Positions 32,847 through 40,739 of a stretch of DNA of 64,000 nucleotides are shown here, piece after piece. Positions within the stretch are counted from its first letter, which is position 1. Every line of letters starts with the position of its first letter. The DNA comes from Streptomyces sp. WM6386. GTDB taxonomy: Bacteria > Actinomycetota > Actinomycetes > Streptomycetales > Streptomycetaceae. The notes under the pieces were generated by a model. The model made no database searches, had not been told where the DNA came from, and saw only the letters and a program-made list of their open reading frames with translations. Both the position numbers and the translations under genes were made by a program. Location of the stretch: assembly GCF_000972385.1 (NCBI RefSeq), contig NZ_JXTE01000018.1, positions 1 to 64,000 on the forward strand. The letters are read 5' to 3'.

Positions 32847-35024
32847 GTGGGCGCACCACCTCTTCCCCGCCCCGACCTCGGGGAACGCGTCCCGTACGCC
32901 GCCTTCAGAGGGTTCGTGAGGCGAGCCCAACAGCTGGGTGATGCCAGCAACGGACACCACAACCAGAACTACGTCTTACCGATGACGGACGATGTGGCAC
33001 GGCTGCTGAGCCGCGAGCCCGGTACGACGGTTACCGTACGGATCCGGCGTGCCGAGGCCCTGCCCGTCGTGATCAGGACCTGGCAGGACGAGGCGAAGAT
33101 CCTCAACGCCATCCAGGGGATCCTGCCCCATGTCCCGGAGTGCCTCGTCAAGCGGGACACCTTCGCGATCCACAGCTATGTCGAGGGCGTTCCCCTCTCC
33201 AGTGTCTGTGGCAACGGCAAGCCCGTGGACGCGTTGCTCATCAAGGCGCTCGCCGACCTGCTCGCCCAGATGGCCCAGGTGCGCAGGGGGGCGCTGCCCG
33301 CCCTGCCGGCGGACTGGCCCAACAACGACGACACAGACAGCCAGGGCTTTCTGCAGACGTTGGCATTCATGGCGGACCGGCAGATCCGACAGCCCAATTG
33401 GCATGACTTCGGTGGACTGTTTGCGGCCCTCGGCATTCCCGAGGACGCCATGCTCCGGCTGGCCAAGCGGATTCCGGCGATGGCCCGACGGCCATACAGT
33501 CTCCTGCACGCTGACCTGCACCGTGACAACCTGATCGTGACGTACGCCGGTGTTCCGCCGCTGATCTGCGTCGACTGGGAACTGGCGACCTACGGTGATC
33601 CTCTGCACGATCTCGCGACGCACCTCGTACGTATGCAGTACCCGGACTACCAGTGGCACGAGGTGGTCGACGCGTGGGCGAACGCCATGCAGGCGATCCG
33701 TCCCGCGGCCGTGAACGGCCTGTCGAAGGATCTGCGCCACTACGTCGCCTTCGAGCGGGCGCAATCCGTCTATCCGGACGTCATGCGGGCGGCACGGTCC
33801 CTGCAGGCTTGTCCCGACCAGAAGGGTATGGACGAGGCCAAGTCTGACGTGCGCCGGGCGCTGGAGGCGGCCGCGCAACCGCTCGGACTCAGCAATATTC
33901 CGGACGAGCAGGAGATCGAGCAGATCCTCTTCCGGTGGCAGGCCGCCAGGAACGACAGGCATGGCCCCTCCGTAAAGATCATCGGCTGGAGTCCGGACGC
34001 GCGTTTCCCCGAGCACCCGGCCTTTCCCGGCTCAGCCGTCCATGAGGCACTGCTCGCGGAGGGCGCCGCACCGGCCAGTCGGGTGTTCAAGGGCACCGGG
34101 CACCTCAACTCCGTGGTCCGGGTGCCCGGCGCCGACACCCCCGTCGTGGTCCGTCGCAAGGTGGCCAACGTCTGCCGGCGGGAGCGCGGTTTCCTGAGCG
34201 AGCACGCGGTTCTGCGGGCCATCGAGCAGTCGCAGGTCGATGTGACGGCTCCCAGGTTCCTCGCCCTCGGCACGAGCTACCGGGGGGAACCTTTCGCCAT
34301 CCACACATACGAGGGTCCGCGTGACACCGGCCGGCCTCCCGAGCATCCCGTACAGGGGTTGCTGCCCCACGAGGCGAACCGACTCGTGGACCAGCTCTGC
34401 GAGCTGACAAAAGTGAACTACAAAGTGCTCGATCCGGCTGCCGGCGAGGGTCGTTTCTACGAGTGGCTGAGCGAGCAACTCGTGATTCTGGTAGCTGAGT
34501 TGCCGAAGGAATCACAGCAATTGGCCCGAAATCTGGGACTGCCCGATCACTTGCGGCTAAGGGAGATCCTTTCCCGGCATCAGGTGAGCCACCGCAAGCC
34601 CGCCTTGTTGCACGGTGACCTGAACCCGTGGAACCTCGTGCGCCGCGACGACTCTCTCGCGCTGACCATCATCGACTGGGAAATGGCAGTCGTCGGCGAC
34701 CCCCTCTACGACCTGGTCCGGCACATGCACCTGACCCCCACGAGGCCGGAGATCCGCGAACGCATGTTCCGCCGCTGGGAACGTCTGCTTGAGACCGAAC
34801 ACACCACCAACTGGCGAAAGGACTGGGGTGTGTACCGCTGGATCGAGATCGTGCGTTCTGCGTACATCGACCTCGACCGTCTGGTGACCGGAGCCAGCCT
34901 GGACGCCCCTAACGTGCGCCGGGCAGTCGATTCCTACGCGATGACTCTGGCTGCGGCCACCGCCTCTCTCGGTCTGCCGGTCCGTTCCACGGCGAACCCC
35001 CATCTTGCCCGGGCCCTGGCCTGA
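32847..35024 (+). CDS. Protein with two aminoglycoside-phosphotransferase-type kinase domains
   Basis: A 725-residue cytoplasmic protein with two full APH/choline-kinase-like domains. Domain 1 (~30-330) has catalytic LLHADLHRDNLIV and CVDWELATYGDPLHDLATHL; domain 2 (~380-715) has LLHGDLNPWNLVRR and IIDWEMAVVGDPLYDLVRH. Both keep the HxDxxxxN loop and metal-binding Asp, so both may be active. An in-frame TTA codon at 32976-32978 (NYVLPM) makes translation dependent on the bldA leucyl-tRNA. GTG at 32847 has GGAG six bases upstream; a GTG at 32817 is possible. The substrate is unknown; drug resistance is not implied. Confidence 0.85.
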   Translation: MGAPPLPRPDLGERVPYAAFRGFVRRAQQLGDASNGHHNQNYVLPMTDDVARLLSREPGTTVTVRIRRAEALPVVIRTWQDEAKILNAIQGILPHVPECLVKRDTFAIHSYVEGVPLSSVCGNGKPVDALLIKALADLLAQMAQVRRGALPALPADWPNNDDTDSQGFLQTLAFMADRQIRQPNWHDFGGLFAALGIPEDAMLRLAKRIPAMARRPYSLLHADLHRDNLIVTYAGVPPLICVDWELATYGDPLHDLATHLVRMQYPDYQWHEVVDAWANAMQAIRPAAVNGLSKDLRHYVAFERAQSVYPDVMRAARSLQACPDQKGMDEAKSDVRRALEAAAQPLGLSNIPDEQEIEQILFRWQAARNDRHGPSVKIIGWSPDARFPEHPAFPGSAVHEALLAEGAAPASRVFKGTGHLNSVVRVPGADTPVVVRRKVANVCRRERGFLSEHAVLRAIEQSQVDVTAPRFLALGTSYRGEPFAIHTYEGPRDTGRPPEHPVQGLLPHEANRLVDQLCELTKVNYKVLDPAAGEGRFYEWLSEQLVILVAELPKESQQLARNLGLPDHLRLREILSRHQVSHRKPALLHGDLNPWNLVRRDDSLALTIIDWEMAVVGDPLYDLVRHMHLTPTRPEIRERMFRRWERLLETEHTTNWRKDWGVYRWIEIVRSAYIDLDRLVTGASLDAPNVRRAVDSYAMTLAAATASLGLPVRSTANPHLARALA

Positions 35025-35107
35025 GGGGACCATGGCTGGAACGAACACCGGGTCGCTCAAGGGCTTATGACGCTCCGCCGGGTCCGGTGACGGTCTAGGG
35101 GGCGACC

Positions 35108-36058
35108 ATGTCCGAGCGGGGGAGCGGTGCGGCCGGTCAGGGCGTGGGGCAGTGGCTGAAGCGCATTCAGGAGCGCTTCGAGCCCGTGCTGACCCGCATC
35201 CTGTTGTTGGGCATTTTCGTCACGGGACTGACCGCGCAATTCGTGAAGGCGGTCGGTGATGCCCTGGAGGGCAAGGCCTATCTCGGCGGCGCGCTGCTGA
35301 GCCTGATCGGGTACGTGCTGTATGACCAGGTCAAGGAGCTGTCCTCGGCGGTCAGAGCGCCGACCCGGGTGTTGGTGAACTCCAGCCAGCTCGGCAGCTT
35401 CGTCAAGGAAGCCTTCCAGAACCGCAATGTGGAAATCGGCTTCCTCGGCTACACCGGGGAAACGCTTTACAACGCTCTTTACCATCGACTCGAGGATCTC
35501 TTCGACAATCCGGGTCCCACCAAGCGAGTCTCCATTCGCGTGCTGGTGCCGGACTTCGGACTGCCGATGATCGTGCCCTCCAAGGTCGGCCATGGCGACA
35601 AGCCGGAGGACGACGAGGATTTCCGCAAGCGGATGGAGCGGCGCTGCGGCGAGTACGACGACATACTGTCGGAGCTGGCGGAACGGCTCACCGCGAACGG
35701 GCGTGTGACCGTCCAGTGCGAGTACCGCCTCTACCCGGGCATCCCTCGGGACAAGATCTGCATCTTCAACCGGCAGCTCGTCCTGCACGGTCTCTACGAC
35801 CTGTCCGCCCGGATGCGCCTGCACCACATGGGCGACGAGTACTACGACCCCAAGGGCTACAGAACGGACCTCAATGTGTGGTCCCGGGAGGGCACGGCCG
35901 CCGCGGAGGAAACCGTCGCCACGTGGAACAAGCACTTCGACGACTTGTGGGCACTCGCCAAGCGTCCGGCTTGGCGACGGGAGGGTGCTGCCGGAGGAGG
36001 ACCCTCGCCGGTCACATCTCCAACATCACCTTCCCCAGCGCCCCCCGCCCCGCTATGA
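35108..36058 (+). CDS. Membrane-tethered DevA-type effector-domain protein
   Basis: The 316-residue protein has two N-terminal helices (ILLLGIFVTGLTAQFVKAV and AYLGGALLSLIGYVLYDQV), then a domain that lines up by eye with the C-termini of the DevA-family regulators: YTGETLYNALYHRLEDL against HTSETLMLALGDSLRRI, SIRVLVPDFGLPM against NFRVLLPSRDINL, VTVQCEYRLYPGIPRDKICI against VQVTFRALPFTPPVKMYL, and WNKHFDDLWALAK against WFDALWETI. There is no DNA-binding domain. It resembles PLD-like regulator domains (DUF5919-type) from memory. The last ~20 residues read into a decayed gene on the other strand. Confidence 0.75.
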   Translation: MSERGSGAAGQGVGQWLKRIQERFEPVLTRILLLGIFVTGLTAQFVKAVGDALEGKAYLGGALLSLIGYVLYDQVKELSSAVRAPTRVLVNSSQLGSFVKEAFQNRNVEIGFLGYTGETLYNALYHRLEDLFDNPGPTKRVSIRVLVPDFGLPMIVPSKVGHGDKPEDDEDFRKRMERRCGEYDDILSELAERLTANGRVTVQCEYRLYPGIPRDKICIFNRQLVLHGLYDLSARMRLHHMGDEYYDPKGYRTDLNVWSREGTAAAEETVATWNKHFDDLWALAKRPAWRREGAAGGGPSPVTSPTSPSPAPPAPL

Positions 36059-36399
36059 CCGCATGCGCCTCGCCAGCCCGCTCCACCGGAAACACCGCCC
36101 CCACCACCGCCCGCAACCGGCCCACCGCAGCCTCCTCCAGCGCGTACGCCATCAGCCGTCGCACCGCTGCCGGCCCGAACTGCCGTGACCGTGCCGGAGA
36201 CGCCGCCCCCGGGAACGTACGGCGGTGTCACCGGGAACCAGTCGCGAGCCCGACCCGCCCGGATCTGGGTCTCCACGAAGATGGTGTCGGCGTACGCGAC
36301 CTCGATCAGTACCTCGCTCGGACCCGGCGCCGGGTCCGGCAACTACACCGGGACCAGGACCTCCGGCCCGCCGAACTCCTTCACCTGCGCTGCTCGCAT
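36012..36399 (-). pseudogene. Quinone oxidoreductase (zinc-less MDR family) with central deletion and frameshifts
   Basis: The N-terminus reads MRAAQVKEFGGPEVLVPV, shifts frame to PSEVLIEVAYADTIFVETQ and VPGGGVSGTV, then jumps to the C-terminus in another frame: FGPAAVRRLMAYALEEAA and GRGALGKVMLEM at the stop (36012-36014). The NADPH-binding core of roughly 180 residues is missing. It was divergent from the TetR gene at 36499, its likely former regulator. The stop region overlaps the 3' end of the tethered DevA-domain gene. Confidence 0.85.
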
Positions 36400-36441
36400 G
36401 GCTTGCCCCCAACAGAAGATCTCGTCGTCCCCGCAGTCTTC

Positions 36442-36463
36442 GACCTCAAGTCCACTTGAGGTC
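36442..36463. promoter_or_regulatory. TetR operator
   Basis: GACCTCAAGT-CC-ACTTGAGGTC, a perfect 10-bp inverted repeat with two central bases, between the decayed oxidoreductase and the TetR gene 36 bases further on. Layout is typical of an autoregulated TetR operator. Confidence 0.8.
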
Positions 36464-36498
36464 AAGCAGCCCACGCGCCGCCCCTTACGCTCGACCCC

Positions 36499-37110
36499 AT
36501 GACCACCCCCGGCCTGCGCGAACGCAAGAAGCAGCGGATGTACGAGACCATCTCCGAGACCGCGATCCGCCTCTTCCTGGAGAAGGGCTACGACGCCGTC
36601 TCCGTCGCCGAGATCGCCGCAGCCGCCGAGATCTCCAAGCCGACCCTCTTCCGGTACTTCCCGACCAAGGAAGACCTCGTCTTCCACCGCATCGCCGATC
36701 ACGAGGACGAGGCCGCGCGGGTCGTGGCGGAAGCTCCGGACGTTGCGCCGCTGGTTTCCCTCCGGCGGGACTTCCTCGAGGGGATCGAGCGGGCGGATCC
36801 CATCACCGGGCTCAGTGATCACCCCGCCGTGCTCGCCTTCTATGACCTGCTCTACGGCACCCCCGCCCTCGTCGCCCGTATGTACGCCCACCTCGAACGC
36901 TCCGAGGAGGCCCTCGCCGAAGCTCTCGGTGGTGATCTGGACGCACGGCTCGCTGCCGGGCAGATCATCGCGGTGCGGCGGGTGCTGGCTCAGGAGAACT
37001 GGCGGCGGATCACTGGCGGCGAGGGCGCGGGCGTCGTACGGGCGGATGCTGTCGCCGCTGCCGAGAGGGCCTTCGATCTGTTGGAGGCGGGGTTGGCGCG
37101 GCTGGCATAG
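36499..37110 (+). CDS. TetR-family regulator
   Basis: The 203-residue regulator has a helix-turn-helix in VAEIAAAAEISKPTLFRYFP (residues ~34-53) after LFLEKGYDAVS, and a helical ligand-binding C-terminus. The perfect operator at 36442-36463 stands just upstream. Its probable target, the divergent oxidoreductase gene, is a pseudogene, so the regulator may now control only itself. ATG at 36499. Confidence 0.9.
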   Translation: MTTPGLRERKKQRMYETISETAIRLFLEKGYDAVSVAEIAAAAEISKPTLFRYFPTKEDLVFHRIADHEDEAARVVAEAPDVAPLVSLRRDFLEGIERADPITGLSDHPAVLAFYDLLYGTPALVARMYAHLERSEEALAEALGGDLDARLAAGQIIAVRRVLAQENWRRITGGEGAGVVRADAVAAAERAFDLLEAGLARLA

Positions 37111-37165
37111 GCGAGGCTCGGTAAAAAATTTAACTCGGTTACGTTATTTCGGTACGCTCGACCGC

Positions 37166-39184
37166 ATGACGTCACCCGACCCCACCCTCCACCACGCCCT
37201 CCACCTCGAACGCACCCACCACGACACCTGCCGCGCCGCCCTCGCCGCCATGGTCGACGGTGCCCAGGAGCAGGTCGTCACCGGCGAGGACGTCTCCGCC
37301 TCCGGTGCCGACGCCGAAGTGCTCGGGTATCGCCTGCGCAGTCGGGCCAAGGAGATGCGGGAGCTGCCTGAGGGGCCGTTGTTCTTCGGTCGGCTGGACT
37401 CGTCCGATGACCGGCAGACGCTGCACATCGGGCGGCTGCGGATCAGTGAGCACCCCGCCGCCCCACCTCTTGTCGTGGACTGGCGGGCCCCCGTCTCCCG
37501 CGCCTTCTACCAGGCCAGCGCCCGCGACCCGCAGGGCGTCGCCGTGCGGCGGCGGTTCGGGTGGGCGCCGGGGAGCAAGGGGGACTCCGCCGATCTCACC
37601 GGGCTGGAGGACGAGCATCTCGAAGAAGGTGAGGACCAGGTCGGCGACATCGTGCTGCGGGAGATCGAGCGGCCCCGCGTCGGGCCCATGCGGGACATCG
37701 CCGCGACCATCCAGCCCGAGCAGGACGATCTCGTACGAGGAGATCTGCGCACGTCCGTGTGTGTGCAGGGCGCCCCGGGCACCGGCAAGACCGCCGTCGG
37801 GCTGCACCGGGCCGCGTATCTGCTCTACACCCACCCGCAGCGCATCCGCCGCGGCGGCATGCTGATCCTCGGCCCCAACCGCACCTTCCTGGCGTACATC
37901 TCACAGGTGCTGCCCGCGCTGGGCGAGGCCGGCGTGCGGCAGGCCACCCTCCAGGAGGAGATCGCGCGGCACCCGGTCAGGGGTGCGGACGACGGGCCGG
38001 CCGCCGCCGTCAAGCACGACGGGCGGATGGCGGAGGTGCTGCGGCGGGCGCTGTACGCGCGGGTGTCCGCGGACGTCGTCGAGGCGCTGGCGATTCCCGA
38101 CGGGTCGTACCGGTGGCGGGTGCCGGCCGGTGAGCTGGTGCGGATCGTGGCGGGGGTGCGGGCCGAGGCGCCGCCGTACGGTGTCGGGCGGGAGCGGGTC
38201 CGGGCGCGGGTCGTGGCGTACGTCCGGGCGCAGGCCGAGCGGCGCGAGGGGCCGGTGCCGAACTCGTGGGTGCGCAGGATCGAGCGGGCGCGGGCGATCA
38301 GCGCGTACGTCGATGCCGTGTGGCCTCGGGTGCGGCCGGAGGAGGTCGTCGCCGAACTCCTCACGGCACCCGGGGTGTTGGAGCGGGCCGGGGACGGGGT
38401 GCTGGACGCCGAGGAGCAGAAGGCGCTGCTCTGGGACAAGCCGCCGCGGTCGTGGAAGTCGGCGCGCTGGTCGGCCGCCGACCTCGTGCTCCTCGACGAG
38501 GCCGACGGGCTGATCGAGCATCCCGAGGCATACGGGCATGTCGTCGTCGACGAGGCGCAGGATCTCTCCCCGATGGAGTGCCGGGCCATCGCCCGGAGGG
38601 CCTCCTTCGGGTCGCTGACCGTGCTGGGGGACCTGGCGCAGGGCACCACGCCGTGGGCGGCGCGGACCTGGCCCGAGCAGCTCGCGCACCTCGGCCGGCC
38701 GGACGCCGTCGTCGTGCCGCTCACCACCGGATTCCGGGTGCCCGAGGCCGTCGTAGGCCTGGCCAACCGGCTTCTGGAGCGGCTGGACGTCGACGTCCCG
38801 GCCTCGCGATCCCTGCGCGGGGACGGGGAGTTGCGGATCCGGGACGCCGGGGACGACGTGCCCGGCGCGGTCGTGGCCGCCGTGCGCGAGGCGCTCCTGA
38901 GGGAGGGGTCGATCGGTGTCGTCGCCGCCGACGCGGATGTGCCCCGGGTGCGAGCGGCCCTCCTCGCCGCGGGCCTCGACACCGCGGGCCCCGACGACCT
39001 GGGCGCCCGCGTGACCCTCGTACCGGCGACGCTGGTCAAGGGGCTCGAGTACGACCATGTCGTCGCCGTCGAGCCCGCGGCGATCGCCGAGGCGGAGGAG
39101 CGGGGGCTGCACCGGCTGTACGTGGTGCTCACGCGGGCGGTGTCGGGGCTGGAGGTGGTGCACGGACGGCCGCTCCCCCTGTGA
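37166..39184 (+). CDS. helD: HelD-type UvrD/Rep-like ATPase acting on RNA polymerase
   Basis: A 672-residue superfamily-1 ATPase. Walker A is GAPGTGKTAVGLHRAAYLLY (~202), Walker B VVVDEAQDLSPME (~460), and motif IV LTTGFRVPEAV. The N-terminal ~190 residues (LHLERTHHDTCRAALAAMVD ... VVDWRAPVSRAFYQ) match the HelD arm, not a DNA helicase 2B domain. HelD dissociates stalled RNA polymerase from nucleic acid; some Streptomyces homologues protect from rifampicin. Start ATG at 37166 was chosen on the conserved N-terminus. An AT-rich stretch (37120-37150) holds the promoter. Confidence 0.88.
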   Translation: MTSPDPTLHHALHLERTHHDTCRAALAAMVDGAQEQVVTGEDVSASGADAEVLGYRLRSRAKEMRELPEGPLFFGRLDSSDDRQTLHIGRLRISEHPAAPPLVVDWRAPVSRAFYQASARDPQGVAVRRRFGWAPGSKGDSADLTGLEDEHLEEGEDQVGDIVLREIERPRVGPMRDIAATIQPEQDDLVRGDLRTSVCVQGAPGTGKTAVGLHRAAYLLYTHPQRIRRGGMLILGPNRTFLAYISQVLPALGEAGVRQATLQEEIARHPVRGADDGPAAAVKHDGRMAEVLRRALYARVSADVVEALAIPDGSYRWRVPAGELVRIVAGVRAEAPPYGVGRERVRARVVAYVRAQAERREGPVPNSWVRRIERARAISAYVDAVWPRVRPEEVVAELLTAPGVLERAGDGVLDAEEQKALLWDKPPRSWKSARWSAADLVLLDEADGLIEHPEAYGHVVVDEAQDLSPMECRAIARRASFGSLTVLGDLAQGTTPWAARTWPEQLAHLGRPDAVVVPLTTGFRVPEAVVGLANRLLERLDVDVPASRSLRGDGELRIRDAGDDVPGAVVAAVREALLREGSIGVVAADADVPRVRAALLAAGLDTAGPDDLGARVTLVPATLVKGLEYDHVVAVEPAAIAEAEERGLHRLYVVLTRAVSGLEVVHGRPLPL

Positions 39185-39190
39185 AGGACC

Positions 39191-40030
39191 TCAGCCGTCC
39201 AGCAGAGGGATCAACTGCTCCTCCTCGTACGTCAGATGGGCCTCCAGTTCGGACGCGAGCCGTTCGACCTCCGCCTGGGCCGTGGCGGGGTCGCCCGCCG
39301 TCCAGACCACCTGCTTCAGCTCCTCCACCAGCGCGGCGATCCGCTCGTGCTCCTCGCGCAGGCGCGCCAGCGCGGGGGCCGCTTCGGGGTGCCGGTCGGC
39401 GAGGAGGGGGAACAGGCCCATGTCCTCGCCGGTGTGGTGGTTGTGGATGCCCTGACAGAAGGTGAGGCAGTTGACGCGGAGCTGGGCGCCGAGGGTCGAG
39501 CCGGTGCTCTTGCGCATCTCCTCGCGGATCAGGGCGAGTTCGTGGCGGAAGTTGTCGTGGACGAGCTTGACGGCCTCGCCCATGGAGCCGGCCCGGATGT
39601 TCGGCGGACCGGGTGCCGCGTTCTCGTACAGGGCGACCATGGGGATCACCCGGTCGCCGGCCTTCTCCTGGTACGCCGCCCAGCCCGGCTCCGTGTCCAC
39701 CGCCCGCGCGAACGACCGGTCGCGCTCCTCGCCCTCCAGGACGACGGCCCGGGCCTCGTAGGTGAACGCGCCGCTCTCGACGGTCACTTGGGGGTTCGCG
39801 CGGAGGTTGTGGTACCAGACCGGGTGCCTGGGGGAGCCGCCCGCGGAGGCGATGACCAGGACGCGGTCGCCGCCGTCGGGGAGGTAGCCGAGGGGGGTGG
39901 TGTGCGGGGTGCCGGTGCGGGCGCCGGTCGTGGTCAGCAGGAGCAGCCGGGCACCCTCGAACATGCCGCCGACGCGGCCGTTGTTGGCCCGGAACTCGTC
40001 GATGATCGGCTGGTTGAAGTCGTTGGGCAT
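39191..40030 (-). CDS. F420-dependent nitroreductase-like (DDN) domain fused to hemerythrin-like domain
   Basis: 279 residues. The N-terminal ~140 form a DDN/FDOR split-barrel (RLLLLTTTGARTGTPHTTPL, GGSPRHPVWYHNLRANPQV), a family that binds F420. From ~150 a hemerythrin HHE four-helix bundle follows, with metal ligands in HDNFRHELALIREEM, IHNHHTGEDMGLFP, REEHERI and LEAHLTYEEEQLIP. A diiron site next to a deazaflavin-binding domain suggests oxygen or nitric-oxide handling; this is inference. ATG at 40030. The start of the helD-like gene's 3' end is only 7 bases away, convergent. Confidence 0.85.
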   Translation of the reverse strand: MPNDFNQPIIDEFRANNGRVGGMFEGARLLLLTTTGARTGTPHTTPLGYLPDGGDRVLVIASAGGSPRHPVWYHNLRANPQVTVESGAFTYEARAVVLEGEERDRSFARAVDTEPGWAAYQEKAGDRVIPMVALYENAAPGPPNIRAGSMGEAVKLVHDNFRHELALIREEMRKSTGSTLGAQLRVNCLTFCQGIHNHHTGEDMGLFPLLADRHPEAAPALARLREEHERIAALVEELKQVVWTAGDPATAQAEVERLASELEAHLTYEEEQLIPLLDG

Positions 40031-40251
40031 TCTCTTCTTTCTCTTCGTCGCTGGTCTCCGGGAGGCGAGGGCGAAGAGAAGGAGGCGGACCTCTGGCCCG
40101 CACCGGCCTCACTCGGAGGCCGGGTACCCAACTGTCGCGCGGCGCGTGGCCGCAAACCCGGCAGTCATGGGAGGGACGGTAGTCCCGCGGTCATGAACGG
40201 CGCCACCGAATATCGGTGCACGCGGTCGCGGGCGGTGCATGCTGGCTGCCG

Positions 40252-40730
40252 ATGATTCTCTTTCTCGACATCGACGGGACGATCCTGCCGTTCGGATCCT
40301 CGCGGCCGTATCCGGTCTACGACGGTGAGGCGGCCGCCGGCCATCCCCTGCTGACCCGCGTCGATCCCGGTCTGGGGGCGCGGCTCACGGCGTTGGGCTG
40401 CGCGCTCGTATGGGCCACGACCTGGGCGGCCAAGGACGCCAACGACCTCCTCGCCCCCTGGCTCGGGCTGCCCCCGCTGCCGGCCGTGGACTGGCCGGAC
40501 CCGGCCGGCGAGGAGGACGGCGTCCTGCACTGGAAGACGCTGCCCTCCTCGCCCGGGCGGCCGGGCGGCCCTTCGTCTGGGTCGACGACGAGATCGGTCC
40601 GGCGGACCAGGCATGGGTGGCGGATCACCATCCCGCGCCTGCCCTGCTCCACCGCGTCGATCACCGGTACGGGATCACCGACGCGGACTTCACGGTCGTA
40701 GCGGACTGGCTGAGGTCCCGGCGGTCGTAG
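40252..40730 (+). pseudogene. HAD-like phosphatase gene with a one-base frameshift
   Basis: Starts MILFLDIDGTILPFG (HAD motif I, DxD) and runs well to GVLHWKT at 40539, then the family sequence continues one frame over as ALLARAAGRPFVWVDDEIGP to the stop at 40730 (ADWLRSRRS). A single base is missing near 40537-40542. WATTWAAKDAN and WVDDE are typical of small HAD proteins related to the RNA-repair-associated HAD group. It is either a recent pseudogene or a sequencing error; intact, it would be about 160 residues. Confidence 0.75.
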
Positions 40731-40739
40731 CGCACCGGC

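Noticed and set aside
32847..35024. Reading the double APH protein as an aminoglycoside resistance gene
   Set aside because: The fold is shared by many small-molecule kinases, and the context is developmental. Only catalytic motifs are seen, no drug-specific features.
37110..37166. Rifampicin-associated element before the HelD-like gene
   Set aside because: No 19-bp GGGG...CCCC inverted element is visible upstream; the region is A/T-rich. Inducible rifamycin protection cannot be claimed.
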